This document shows, piece after piece, positions 7,706 through 14,463 of a DNA stretch of 14,785 nt. The number at the start of each line of letters is the position of its first letter. Positions within the stretch are counted from its first letter, which is position 1. Made by a program: the position numbers and the translations under genes. Under the pieces are notes generated by a model, which saw only the letters and a program-made list of their open reading frames with translations, did not search any database and was not told the origin of the DNA. Origin of the DNA: an uncultured Caulobacteraceae bacterium (GTDB lineage Bacteria > Pseudomonadota > Alphaproteobacteria > Caulobacterales > Caulobacteraceae); the NCBI GenBank assembly GCA_903884915.1, contig CAISGS010000116.1, positions 1 through 14,785 on the forward strand, read 5' to 3'.

Positions 7706-8431
7706 TTACCAGCTTTCTGACCAAGGCCGAAGGTCGAGCTCATGGGTCCAGCTATCGCGCGGTTGGCTGTGGAGGTGCCAGTAGTTATCGGCAATATGGT
7801 CCGGATCAAGGATCCCATCATGGGCCTTGCGGGCATAGGATTCGGGGAAGTTTTCGGCGATCCATTGGGTATCGATTGGCCCATCAATCAGGGTGTGGGC
7901 GACATGGATACCCTTTGGTCCGAGCTCGCGTGCCATGGACTGGGCCAAGGCGCGGAGGGCATGTTTGGCACCCGAAAAGGCTGAAAAGCCTTCACGGCCC
8001 CTGACGCTGGCGGTGGCACCGGTGAACAGGATCGTGCCCCTGCCGCGCGGCTCCATGCGGCGAGCCGCTTCGCGACCGGTCAGAAAGCCCGCAAAACAGG
8101 CCATTTCCCAGACCTTGAAATAGACCCGCGCTGTGGTGTCGGAGATCGAGAACCGGACATTGGCCCCAATATTGAACACGCAGACCTCAATCGGGCCGAT
8201 CTCAGCTTCGATCCGGTCATAGAGGGCGATGACCTCCTCTTCCTTGCGGGCATCGCAGCCAAAGCCAAAGGCCTTCCCGCCTTCGGCCTCGATGGCCTCG
8301 ACCAGAGCGGTGAGCTTATCCTGCTGACGGCGAACACCAACGGCGACATAGCCTTCACGGGCAAAGCGTCGAGCAATGGCCCCGCCCAAGGCATCCCCTG
8401 CCCCTATTACCAAGGCCACCTTCGCTGTCAT
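7706..8431 (-). CDS. Atypical SDR with Phe in place of the catalytic Tyr (SDR_c10-like)
   Basis: A 241-residue SDR-fold protein with an altered active site. The glycine motif is IGAGDALG (9-16), close to but not the usual TGxxxGIG; the NNAG position reads NIGA (87-90); and the catalytic YxxxK reads FSGAK, with Phe152 replacing Tyr and Lys156 kept. Thr140 or Ser142 occupies the region of the catalytic Ser. The end reads THELDLRPWSESW, a C-terminus I associate with this subgroup. CDD subgroup SDR_c10 is described with exactly this Tyr-to-Phe change, so this is a family trait and not a local mutation. Without the Tyr, ordinary alcohol/ketone chemistry is doubtful; it may bind NAD(P) or a ligand without classical catalysis. 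It lies 36 bp downstream of the histidine kinase, probably in one transcript, and 105 bp upstream of emrA. A GGGG stretch about 8 nt before the ATG serves as ribosome site. Confidence 0.88.
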   Translation of the reverse strand: MTAKVALVIGAGDALGGAIARRFAREGYVAVGVRRQQDKLTALVEAIEAEGGKAFGFGCDARKEEEVIALYDRIEAEIGPIEVCVFNIGANVRFSISDTTARVYFKVWEMACFAGFLTGREAARRMEPRGRGTILFTGATASVRGREGFSAFSGAKHALRALAQSMARELGPKGIHVAHTLIDGPIDTQWIAENFPESYARKAHDGILDPDHIADNYWHLHSQPRDSWTHELDLRPWSESW

Positions 8432-8452
8432 GTCTCGACCCCAACCTATAGA

Positions 8453-8466
8453 ATGATGGCCATCAT
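8453..8466. promoter_or_regulatory. 14-bp perfect palindrome between kinase and SDR genes
   Basis: ATGATGGCCATCAT is a perfect palindrome filling much of the 36-bp gap between the kinase stop and the SDR ribosome site. About one such 14-mer is expected by chance in a window this long, so only its position makes it notable. It could be a dimeric regulator site or a small RNA hairpin. Confidence 0.3.
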
Positions 8467-8467
8467 A

Positions 8468-10219
8468 TCATGGGATCGGGATCTGACTAGGCTCCTCATC
8501 CTCTTGGCTATTGATAACCTGTTTTAGGGTCGCAACCAGCAGGTTTGGGTCTATCGGCTTGGCGAGAAAAGCATCGGCGCCGACCTCGCTCCAGGCGAGG
8601 CGGTGAGACATCAAAACATTGGCGGTGATGGCGATAATGGGGGACTTGGCATTAATGCCGCCGCTGCGGATGATTCTTGCCGCCTCGAGCCCATCCATGA
8701 TTGGCATCTGCATATCGAGGAAGATCACATCAAAGGGACGGGCCATCGCCAAATCAACCGCCTCTTGGCCATTGACGGCAAAGGCCACCTCGCAGCCGAT
8801 GGGATCAAGGAACAGGCCAATGATCTTGCGATTGACCTCATGATCTTCAGCGACCAGCACCGTCATGGGGTCTAACCGCGTGGGCAAGGGCTCTGGCGAC
8901 AGGGGTTCGCGGGCCAAACGGCGGCGGTCATGGCTAAACTGCGGTCCCAATATCGGCAGGAGCGGCAGGTCTAGGCGAAACACGGACCCGAGACCAAGCT
9001 GAGAGCTCACAGTCAAGGTCCCGTCCATCAGGTGGGCAAGGTTGCGACTTATGGCGAGGCCCAAGCCACTACCGCCATAATGGCGCGTCGTGCTGCTATC
9101 GACCTGCTCGAAACTATTGAACAGCCGAGGAAGGGCCGCCTCAGGAATGCCGCAGCCTGTGTCCTCCACCTCAAAACATAGACGCTCCCCCTCACCCAGC
9201 CTGACCCGCAAGGTGACGTGGCCGCGGTCAGTGAACTTGACCGCGTTGGAGAGCAGGTTGAACAGGATCTGACGCAGTCTTAGGGGATCGGCGCGAATGG
9301 CCTGCGGCACCTTGGGATCAAGGTCCAGATTGAGCAGGCAACCCTTCTCGACAATCTGCGGCCTCCACAGGGCCACCAGTGCGTTCAACAGATCATGCAG
9401 GTCCAGATCCGCATTGGTGATGGCCAGCTTACCGCCCTCGATGCGTGACAGGTCCAGCACATCATTTAGAAGACCGAGCAGGACGTCGCTGGCATGGGTC
9501 AGCATGGACAGATGGTTCATCTGTTCTTGGGTCAAGGATGTGCGCTTCAGGAGAAAGCCCGCCGACACCACCGCATTCATGGGGGTACGGATCTCATGGC
9601 TGATGGTGGTCAGAAATTCGCTCTTGGCCAGACTGGCCCGCTCTGCGGCGGCCCTGGCGGCTTCCAAGGCCAAGGCTTCCGCATTGGCTTGGCGCACAGC
9701 GATGAACAGTTGAGAGATGAAATAGAGACCGCCGAGCGTGGCCATAAGGATGGCCAAGGGCCGGGTCGAGACCAGCTCCAAGGCCGGAAGCCCCAAAAGA
9801 TAGAGGATATGGGCCAATCCTGCCGCGATCAGCAAGGACCGCTCGCGGCGCATATGCAGGCTGACATGCAATAGACCGCCGCAGGCCTGGATCATGGCAA
9901 AGGCCTTGCCGATGTCGCCGCCCGTTCGCCAAAGATAGAAACTGGTTGAGGCGTAAAGCGCGGTATTCAAGAAAACCACGAGGCAGCACATGGCCCGATA
10001 GGCCGACGACCGCCTATCGGTCGGGTCTCGGCGAAAGGGTCTAAGGACCAGGTGGTCCAGCCCTTGGCCGCAACAGACCGCGATAAACCAGTAGGCTGGC
10101 CACCAGGAGGGCGACACGACCGCCGCTGTGACGCCAAGGAAAGCCGCCAGCGCCAAGCGCACCACAAGCGTTCGAGCCCGCTCCTGTGCCACCAAGGCAT
10201 AGCCCGTCTTTTCCTCCAT
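8468..10219 (-). CDS. Membrane-bound hybrid histidine kinase with receiver domain
   Basis: A 583-residue hybrid sensor kinase. The N-terminal third (about 18-175) holds roughly six predicted membrane helices with short loops and no PAS, CHASE or HAMP domain that I can see, so the sensor is integral to the membrane. An Ala/Glu-rich helix (about 175-198) leads to the dimerisation domain with the H box ISHEIRTPMN (phospho-acceptor His208). The catalytic domain follows with the N box (Asn325), DTGCGI (353-358) and GGSGLGLA (382-389). A receiver domain (about 452-570) carries Asp502 as predicted phospho-acceptor (LDMQMP), Thr532 and Lys554. No separate response regulator or phosphotransfer protein is encoded nearby. 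The ATG at 10219 is used here; an in-frame TTG at 10225 has AAGG at better spacing (6 nt) and would add two residues. The pnp terminator lies upstream, so it has its own promoter, and the Tyr-less SDR follows after 36 bp. Confidence 0.93.
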   Translation of the reverse strand: MEEKTGYALVAQERARTLVVRLALAAFLGVTAAVVSPSWWPAYWFIAVCCGQGLDHLVLRPFRRDPTDRRSSAYRAMCCLVVFLNTALYASTSFYLWRTGGDIGKAFAMIQACGGLLHVSLHMRRERSLLIAAGLAHILYLLGLPALELVSTRPLAILMATLGGLYFISQLFIAVRQANAEALALEAARAAAERASLAKSEFLTTISHEIRTPMNAVVSAGFLLKRTSLTQEQMNHLSMLTHASDVLLGLLNDVLDLSRIEGGKLAITNADLDLHDLLNALVALWRPQIVEKGCLLNLDLDPKVPQAIRADPLRLRQILFNLLSNAVKFTDRGHVTLRVRLGEGERLCFEVEDTGCGIPEAALPRLFNSFEQVDSSTTRHYGGSGLGLAISRNLAHLMDGTLTVSSQLGLGSVFRLDLPLLPILGPQFSHDRRRLAREPLSPEPLPTRLDPMTVLVAEDHEVNRKIIGLFLDPIGCEVAFAVNGQEAVDLAMARPFDVIFLDMQMPIMDGLEAARIIRSGGINAKSPIIAITANVLMSHRLAWSEVGADAFLAKPIDPNLLVATLKQVINSQEDEEPSQIPIP

Positions 10220-10251
10220 GATCAAACGCAGCCTTAAGGGGTGAAATATTA

Positions 10252-10261
10252 ATCACCTCCA
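10252..10261 (-). promoter_or_regulatory. Strong Shine-Dalgarno-like sequence ahead of the kinase start
   Basis: On the minus strand TGGAGGTGAT matches the anti-Shine-Dalgarno sequence almost perfectly, but sits about 35 nt upstream of the kinase ATG. No ATG, GTG or TTG occurs at normal spacing in the kinase frame; the codon there is ATA. The reading frame is closed by a TGA overlapping the motif. Confidence 0.35.
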
Positions 10262-10307
10262 TACAGCCATGACGAGCAGGAGCAAATACTATTATTGGTC
10301 ATCATTC

Positions 10308-10342
10308 AAAAGAAAACAGGCGAGCCCTGTGGGGCCCGCCTG
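10308..10342 (-). terminator. Intrinsic terminator of pnp
   Basis: The minus strand can form an 11-bp stem (arms 10332-10342 and 10317-10327, one G-U pair) with a 4-nt loop, followed by TTTTCTTTT. It starts 29 nt after the pnp stop codon and should end the rbfA-truB-rpsO-pnp transcript before the kinase gene. Confidence 0.9.
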
Positions 10343-10370
10343 CGATCTTGTCTTCAGTTTTGAAGTCGGT

Positions 10371-12518
10371 TTAGACACCGGCCTCTTCGGCTGGCACTTC
10401 ACGCTTGGTCAGGTCCTCACCGGTTTCCTGATCAACGACCTTCATGGACAGCTTGACCTTACCGCGATCGTCAAAGCCCATAAGCTTGACCTTCACGATT
10501 TGGCCTTCAGTGACCACGTCCGAGGTCTTGGCGACCTTGTTCTGCGACAGCTGGCTGATGTGAACCAGACCGTCCTTGGCACCGAAGAAGTTCACGAAAG
10601 CGCCGAAATCGACAACCTTCACGACCTTACCGTCATAGATGGCACCCAGCTCAGGCTCAGAGGCAATCGACTTGATCCAGTCAATGGCGGCCTTGATCTT
10701 GGAGCCGTCCGAAGCGGAAACCTTGACCGTGCCATCATCTTGGATGTCGATCTTGGCGCCGGTCTTTTCGACGATCTCGCGGATCACCTTGCCGCCCGAA
10801 CCGATGACTTCACGGATCTTGTCGGTGGGGATGTTGATGGTCTCGATCTTTGGGGCATATTCGCCGATCTCAGAACGGGCACCGTCAATGGCCTTGGCCA
10901 TTTCGCCGAGGATGTGAAGACGACCACCCTTGGCTTGGTTGAGGGCCTTGTCCATGATCTCTTCGGTGATGCCGGGGATCTTGATGTCCATCTGCAGGCT
11001 GGTGATACCGTCAGCGGTACCGGCAACCTTGAAGTCCATATCGCCGAGGTGATCTTCGTCACCCAAGATGTCCGACAGAACCACATAGCCATCGGGCTCG
11101 AGGATCAGACCCATGGCGATACCCGACACAGGCTTAATCATCGGCACGCCCGCATCCATCAGCGCCAAGGAGGAGCCGCAGACCGTGGCCATCGAGGACG
11201 AGCCGTTCGACTCGGTGATCTCGGAGACCAGACGGATGGTGTAGGGGAAGTCAGACTTGGCAGGCAGCATGGGACGCAGAGCGCGCCAAGCCAACTTGCC
11301 GTGGCCGATTTCGCGGCGACCGGGCGAACCCATGCGGCCGGTCTCACCGACCGAATAGGGAGGGAAGTTATAGTGCAGCAGGAAGTTTTCCTTGTAGGTG
11401 CCTTCCAGCGCGTCGATGAACTGCTCGTCATCGCCGGTGCCGAGGGTGGCAACCACCAGGGCTTGGGTCTCGCCGCGTGTGAACAGGGCCGAACCGTGGG
11501 CGCGGGGCAAGATACCCACTTCACCGATGATCGGACGGACCTTGTCGAGTGCACGGCCATCGATGCGGATCTTGGTTTCCAAAACGTCGCGACGCAGAAC
11601 CGAGGCTTCGCATTCCTTGAAGGCTGAGCCGAACTTGCTGCTGTCATAGCCGTCTGGGTTGGCGTCAGACTTGATCAGCGCCGAAGCGGCGATCTTCTTG
11701 GCCGCGTCCAGAGCCGCATGGCGGTCTTGCTTGCCGGTCAGCTTGTAGGCGGCCTTCAGATCTTCGCCGACGAGGGCCTTGATCTTGTTTTCCAAGGGCG
11801 ACAGGTCTTCAGCGTGGAAGTCCCAAGGCTCCTTGGCCGCATGTTCGGCCAGCTCGATGATCGCGTCGATCACAGGCTGGAAACCGCGCTGAGCGAACAT
11901 AACGCCGCCCAGAACGATCTCTTCTGGCAGTTCCTTAATTTCGGATTCAACCATCATCACGGCGTCGTTGGTGCCGGCGACAACCAGATCCATACGGTTT
12001 TCGGCCGTCATCTGGTCGAGGGTTGGGTTCAGGACGTACTCGCCATTGATGTAGGCGACGCGCGCTGCACCGATGGGGCCCATGAAGGGAACGCCCGAAA
12101 TGGTCAGGGCAGCCGAAGCGGCGACCATGGCCAAGATGTCAGGATCGTTTTCAAGGTCGTGCGCCAGAACGGTGATGACCACTTGGGTCTCGTTCTTGAA
12201 GCCCTTGACGAACAGAGGACGGATTGGACGGTCGATCAGGCGCGAGACCAGGGTCTCCTTTTCGGAGGGACGGCCCTCGCGCTTGAAGAAGCCACCGGGG
12301 ATCTTACCGGCGGCAAAGGTCTTTTCCTGATAATTCACAGTCAGCGGGAAGAAGTCGATCCCGGCTTTTGGCGAACGGGCGGCGACGACGGTCGCCAGAA
12401 CCACGGTCTCGCCGTAGGTGGCCAGCACAGCGCCGTCAGCTTGACGCGCGATACGGCCGGTCTCGAGGGTCAGCGTGCGGCCGGCCCAGTCGATGGATTT
12501 ACGTTTAATGTCGAACAT
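10371..12518 (-). CDS. pnp: Polyribonucleotide nucleotidyltransferase (PNPase)
   Basis: A 715-residue PNPase, the normal length (about 700-715). Domains in order are a first RNase PH-like core (about 10-145), an all-helical linker (about 240-320), the catalytic second RNase PH core (about 320-540), a KH domain with GSGG (573-576) and a C-terminal S1 domain (about 621-693). The catalytic segment [16 protein letters not shown] (486-501) contains Asp487 and Asp493, the metal/phosphate site. It degrades RNA 3' to 5' by phosphorolysis, can add tails, and in Caulobacter is known to bind RNase E in the degradosome. The ATG at 12518 gives the standard MFDIKRK start; longer in-frame starts lack homology. 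Only a distant G-rich ribosome site is seen (about 14 nt), and a structured leader precedes it. It follows rpsO and ends at a strong terminator. Confidence 0.99.
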   Translation of the reverse strand: MFDIKRKSIDWAGRTLTLETGRIARQADGAVLATYGETVVLATVVAARSPKAGIDFFPLTVNYQEKTFAAGKIPGGFFKREGRPSEKETLVSRLIDRPIRPLFVKGFKNETQVVITVLAHDLENDPDILAMVAASAALTISGVPFMGPIGAARVAYINGEYVLNPTLDQMTAENRMDLVVAGTNDAVMMVESEIKELPEEIVLGGVMFAQRGFQPVIDAIIELAEHAAKEPWDFHAEDLSPLENKIKALVGEDLKAAYKLTGKQDRHAALDAAKKIAASALIKSDANPDGYDSSKFGSAFKECEASVLRRDVLETKIRIDGRALDKVRPIIGEVGILPRAHGSALFTRGETQALVVATLGTGDDEQFIDALEGTYKENFLLHYNFPPYSVGETGRMGSPGRREIGHGKLAWRALRPMLPAKSDFPYTIRLVSEITESNGSSSMATVCGSSLALMDAGVPMIKPVSGIAMGLILEPDGYVVLSDILGDEDHLGDMDFKVAGTADGITSLQMDIKIPGITEEIMDKALNQAKGGRLHILGEMAKAIDGARSEIGEYAPKIETINIPTDKIREVIGSGGKVIREIVEKTGAKIDIQDDGTVKVSASDGSKIKAAIDWIKSIASEPELGAIYDGKVVKVVDFGAFVNFFGAKDGLVHISQLSQNKVAKTSDVVTEGQIVKVKLMGFDDRGKVKLSMKVVDQETGEDLTKREVPAEEAGV

Positions 12519-12533
12519 GTTTGTCTTTCGGTC

Positions 12534-12562
12534 TCCCCCCCAGGCCCATTCCTTACGGGGGA
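12534..12562 (-). promoter_or_regulatory. Leader hairpin nearest to pnp, covers the G-rich ribosome-binding region
   Basis: On the minus strand TCCCCC (12557-12562) can pair with GGGGGA (12534-12539) across a 17-nt loop. The G-run is the only Shine-Dalgarno-like element before the pnp ATG, so pairing would hide it. Only six base pairs are involved, and the effect on translation is inference. Confidence 0.4.
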
Positions 12563-12572
12563 TGCGGGACGA

Positions 12573-12600
12573 GCCGGGAGCGACCATTCGCTAACCCGGC
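12573..12600 (-). promoter_or_regulatory. Middle hairpin of the rpsO-pnp spacer
   Basis: The arms GCCGGG/CCCGGC (6 bp) and AGCGA/TCGCT (5 bp) stack with a 2-nt bulge and a 4-nt loop, giving an 11-bp stem. No T-run follows on the minus strand, so it is not a simple terminator. It may be part of the folded pnp leader or protect an RNA end. Confidence 0.55.
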
Positions 12601-12620
12601 ATTGTCGTCCTTGGTCTAGA

Positions 12621-12668
12621 CTTCCTCCTGCCCCCTATCGGACTCATGCCATTGGGGCGAGGAGGAAG
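12621..12668 (-). promoter_or_regulatory. Long hairpin just after rpsO, candidate RNase III site in the pnp leader
   Basis: Arms 12660-12668/12621-12629 (9 bp, CTTCCTCCT with AGGAGGAAG) and 12654-12658/12630-12634 (5 bp) form a 14-bp stem with one bulged base and a 19-nt loop. It begins 18 nt past the rpsO stop. There is no T-run after it. In E. coli a stem-loop in the same rpsO-pnp spacer is cut by RNase III and mediates PNPase autoregulation; this one may play that role. Confidence 0.6.
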
Positions 12669-12685
12669 GCAGTCTTGGCTGTGCC

Positions 12686-12955
12686 TTAGCGGCGCAGGCC
12701 CAGGGTTTGGATCAGAGCGGCATAGCGGCCATGATCTGTGTCCTTCAGGTGGTCCAGGAGACGACGGCGTTGCGAGACCATCTTCAGAAGGCCGCGACGC
12801 GAGTGGTTGTCCTTTTTGTGGGTCTTGAAGTGCTCGGTCAGATTGGAAATCCGTTCTGACAGGATCGCCACCTGCACTTCGGCCGAGCCGGTGTCGCCTT
12901 CAGAGCGAGCATGGGCTTGGATGACTTCAGCTTTACGTTCAATCGTGATCGACAT
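12686..12955 (-). CDS. rpsO: 30S ribosomal protein S15
   Basis: Exactly 89 residues, the standard length of S15. The conserved core is present: [16 protein letters not shown] (22-37), [20 protein letters not shown] (39-58) and [11 protein letters not shown] (61-71), the 16S rRNA-binding three-helix region. S15 is a primary binder of the central domain of 16S rRNA and helps nucleate the 30S platform. The start at 12955 has AAGGAG 6 nt upstream. An in-frame ATG at 13018 lies inside truB and would add 21 unrelated residues. The first 17 nt overlap the end of truB in another frame. S15 autoregulates its own mRNA in several bacteria; I see no clear control structure in the coding overlap. The pnp leader begins right after its stop. 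Confidence 0.99.
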   Translation of the reverse strand: MSITIERKAEVIQAHARSEGDTGSAEVQVAILSERISNLTEHFKTHKKDNHSRRGLLKMVSQRRRLLDHLKDTDHGRYAALIQTLGLRR

Positions 12956-13919
12956 CGGTGTCTCCTTGTTCAAGATGAAATACCCGCGTCGGACTAAGCT
13001 GTCCGGCGCGCATCTCACAAAGGCTGATCGCTAAGCCATCCAGCTTTGCCAAAACGGTTCGAGACGCATCTTGGCCCCCAATGGTGCGGGGAACGCGAGA
13101 CGCACGAAGCGTTTCGACCTGTCTGGGAAGCAGAATGATCGGGCGCCCTTGCTTGAGCCGGAATGCCTCTTCCTCAGTTATGGCCAGCGCCGGGATGTCG
13201 TCCAGCGCGGTCTCAACGGGAAGCAAAGCCTCCGAAGCGGCGTTCTTATGCACCAACTCTTCCAGAAATTCTAGTGTAATTGCACGCTCTTGCCCGAAGG
13301 CCCCAACGCGCAGGCGGCGCAGATCGCTGACGTGACCGCAGGCCCCGAGCATGACGGCAAGGTCACGGGCCACGGAACGGACATAGGTTCCCTTGCCACA
13401 GCGAATATCAATTACCGCATGGTCCGGGTCTGGAATCTCGACCAGATCGGCCTCATAGATCGTGACCCGGCGGGCAGCGAGCTCGAACTCAACCCCCTCA
13501 CGGGCCAGATCATAGGCCCGCTCGCCATCGACCTTAATGGCCGAAAAGTTGGGCGGGACCTGATCGATCTCGCCGACAAAGCTCTTGAGGGCCTCAGCAA
13601 TGGCTGCAGGGTCGGGGCGCACATCTGAGGTCGCGGTCACCTCGCCCTCGCGGTCAAAGCTGGCGGTCGAGGTGCCCCAGGCGACGGTGAACCGATAGGT
13701 CTTATCGGCCTCCATCAGATAGGGCACGGTCTTGGTCGCCTCGCCCAAGGCGATGGGCAAGATGCCAGTGGCTAACGGGTCGAGCGTTCCGGCATGACCG
13801 GCCTTTTGCGCATTTAACAGCCGCCGCACCCGACTGACCGCCGTGGTCGAGCCCATATCATGTGGCTTATCAAGGACGATCCAGCCTGAGACGGGCAGGC
13901 CCTTCTTACGCCGGGCCAT
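12939..13919 (-). CDS. truB: tRNA pseudouridine(55) synthase TruB
   Basis: A 326-residue TruB, slightly longer than E. coli TruB (314). It converts U55 in the T-loop of tRNAs to pseudouridine. The opening [15 protein letters not shown] (11-25) and the catalytic motif [12 protein letters not shown] (41-52) with nucleophile Asp47 are diagnostic. [10 protein letters not shown] (73-82) and [11 protein letters not shown] (177-187) are further family blocks, and the C-terminal PUA-like part runs from about 245. The ATG at 13919 gives the usual start; longer in-frame starts lie within rbfA. The gene overlaps the end of rbfA by 14 nt and the start of rpsO by 17 nt, so it cannot be separated from either at DNA level. 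The last residues (DTDVDHD) come from the overlap with rpsO and are probably not functionally important. Confidence 0.98.
   Translation of the reverse strand: MARRKKGLPVSGWIVLDKPHDMGSTTAVSRVRRLLNAQKAGHAGTLDPLATGILPIALGEATKTVPYLMEADKTYRFTVAWGTSTASFDREGEVTATSDVRPDPAAIAEALKSFVGEIDQVPPNFSAIKVDGERAYDLAREGVEFELAARRVTIYEADLVEIPDPDHAVIDIRCGKGTYVRSVARDLAVMLGACGHVSDLRRLRVGAFGQERAITLEFLEELVHKNAASEALLPVETALDDIPALAITEEEAFRLKQGRPIILLPRQVETLRASRVPRTIGGQDASRTVLAKLDGLAISLCEMRAGQLSPTRVFHLEQGDTDVDHD
12961..12967 (-). promoter_or_regulatory. rpsO ribosome-binding site inside truB
   Basis: AAGGAGA on the minus strand lies 5 nt before the rpsO ATG and inside the last codons of truB. It fixes the S15 start at 12955 and allows independent initiation in addition to coupling. 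Confidence 0.85.
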
Positions 13920-14349
13920 GGTCGCCGTCTTCATCCTCATCCGGCGCAGCGATATCGGCGCGAACGCGGGGATCGTCGAACAGTTTTTCAATATGTTCGG
14001 CGGTAGCGAAGCTCTGATCATGAATGAAGCGCAGATCCGGCGTGAACTTCATATCGATCATCCGGCCCAGCAGGCCACGGATATATTTCGAGACCGCATT
14101 GAGCGACTTGATGATGGGCTTGGCATTTTCGCCGCGCAGGGGCTGCACAAAGCACATGGCGTGGCGAAGGTCCGGGGTCATCCGCACCTCGGTCACGGTC
14201 ACGATCACGCCGGCTAGGGTCGGATCGAGAAAGGTCTCTTCGCGCAGGATCTCGACCAAGGCGTGGCGGACAAGCTCGCCGGCGCGCAACTGCCGCTGGC
14301 TGGGGCCCGAAGGCCCGGACGGGCGCGAAGCCTTAGCAGGACGTTTCAT
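13906..14349 (-). CDS. rbfA: 30S ribosome-binding factor RbfA
   Basis: A 147-residue RbfA. The type-II KH-like fold is recognisable: [11 protein letters not shown] (28-38), a central [20 protein letters not shown] segment (50-69) and the helix [21 protein letters not shown] (88-108). It aids late 16S rRNA 5'-end maturation and helps in cold adaptation. The N-terminus is a basic, Ser/Pro-rich tail (about 1-18) and the C-terminus an acidic tail (DEDEDGD); both are longer than in E. coli RbfA (133 residues). The start has AGGAGA about 7 nt upstream. Its stop lies inside truB. In many bacteria infB is directly upstream; here a DUF2939-like gene takes that place, separated by 114 bp. Confidence 0.97.
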   Translation of the reverse strand: MKRPAKASRPSGPSGPSQRQLRAGELVRHALVEILREETFLDPTLAGVIVTVTEVRMTPDLRHAMCFVQPLRGENAKPIIKSLNAVSKYIRGLLGRMIDMKFTPDLRFIHDQSFATAEHIEKLFDDPRVRADIAAPDEDEDGDHGPA

Positions 14350-14463
14350 AGCACTCTCCTAGCCTCACCGGCGGATCGGACGCCGCGGAAGGGACGGACA
14401 AAAGGACGTGGCTTGTAGCCCCACTGATGTGGAAAGTCGAGGGAGGGGGGTTATGTCGGCCAC
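14350..14463. other. Gap between DUF2939-like gene and rbfA
   Basis: This 114-bp gap should hold the promoter for the rbfA-truB-rpsO-pnp transcript unless it is read from upstream. I see the rbfA ribosome site at its left end, a short CCACATCAGTGG inverted repeat and a weak GGCT/AGCC hairpin followed by CCTTTTG. None is good enough to call a promoter or terminator. Confidence 0.3.

Noticed and set aside
10269..11627. Long plus-strand open frame (452 codons) antisense to pnp, and another at 11718-12689
   Set aside because: Mirror frames of the certain pnp gene in GC-rich DNA; composition is His/Gly/Asp-rich with no domain and no supported ribosome site.
12519..12587. Longer pnp start at 12587
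   Set aside because: Added residues are unlike PNPase, and this DNA forms the structured leader.
14380..14463. Terminator after the DUF2939-like gene
   Set aside because: Only a 4-bp GGCT/AGCC stem with a short T-run separated by several bases; too weak to call.
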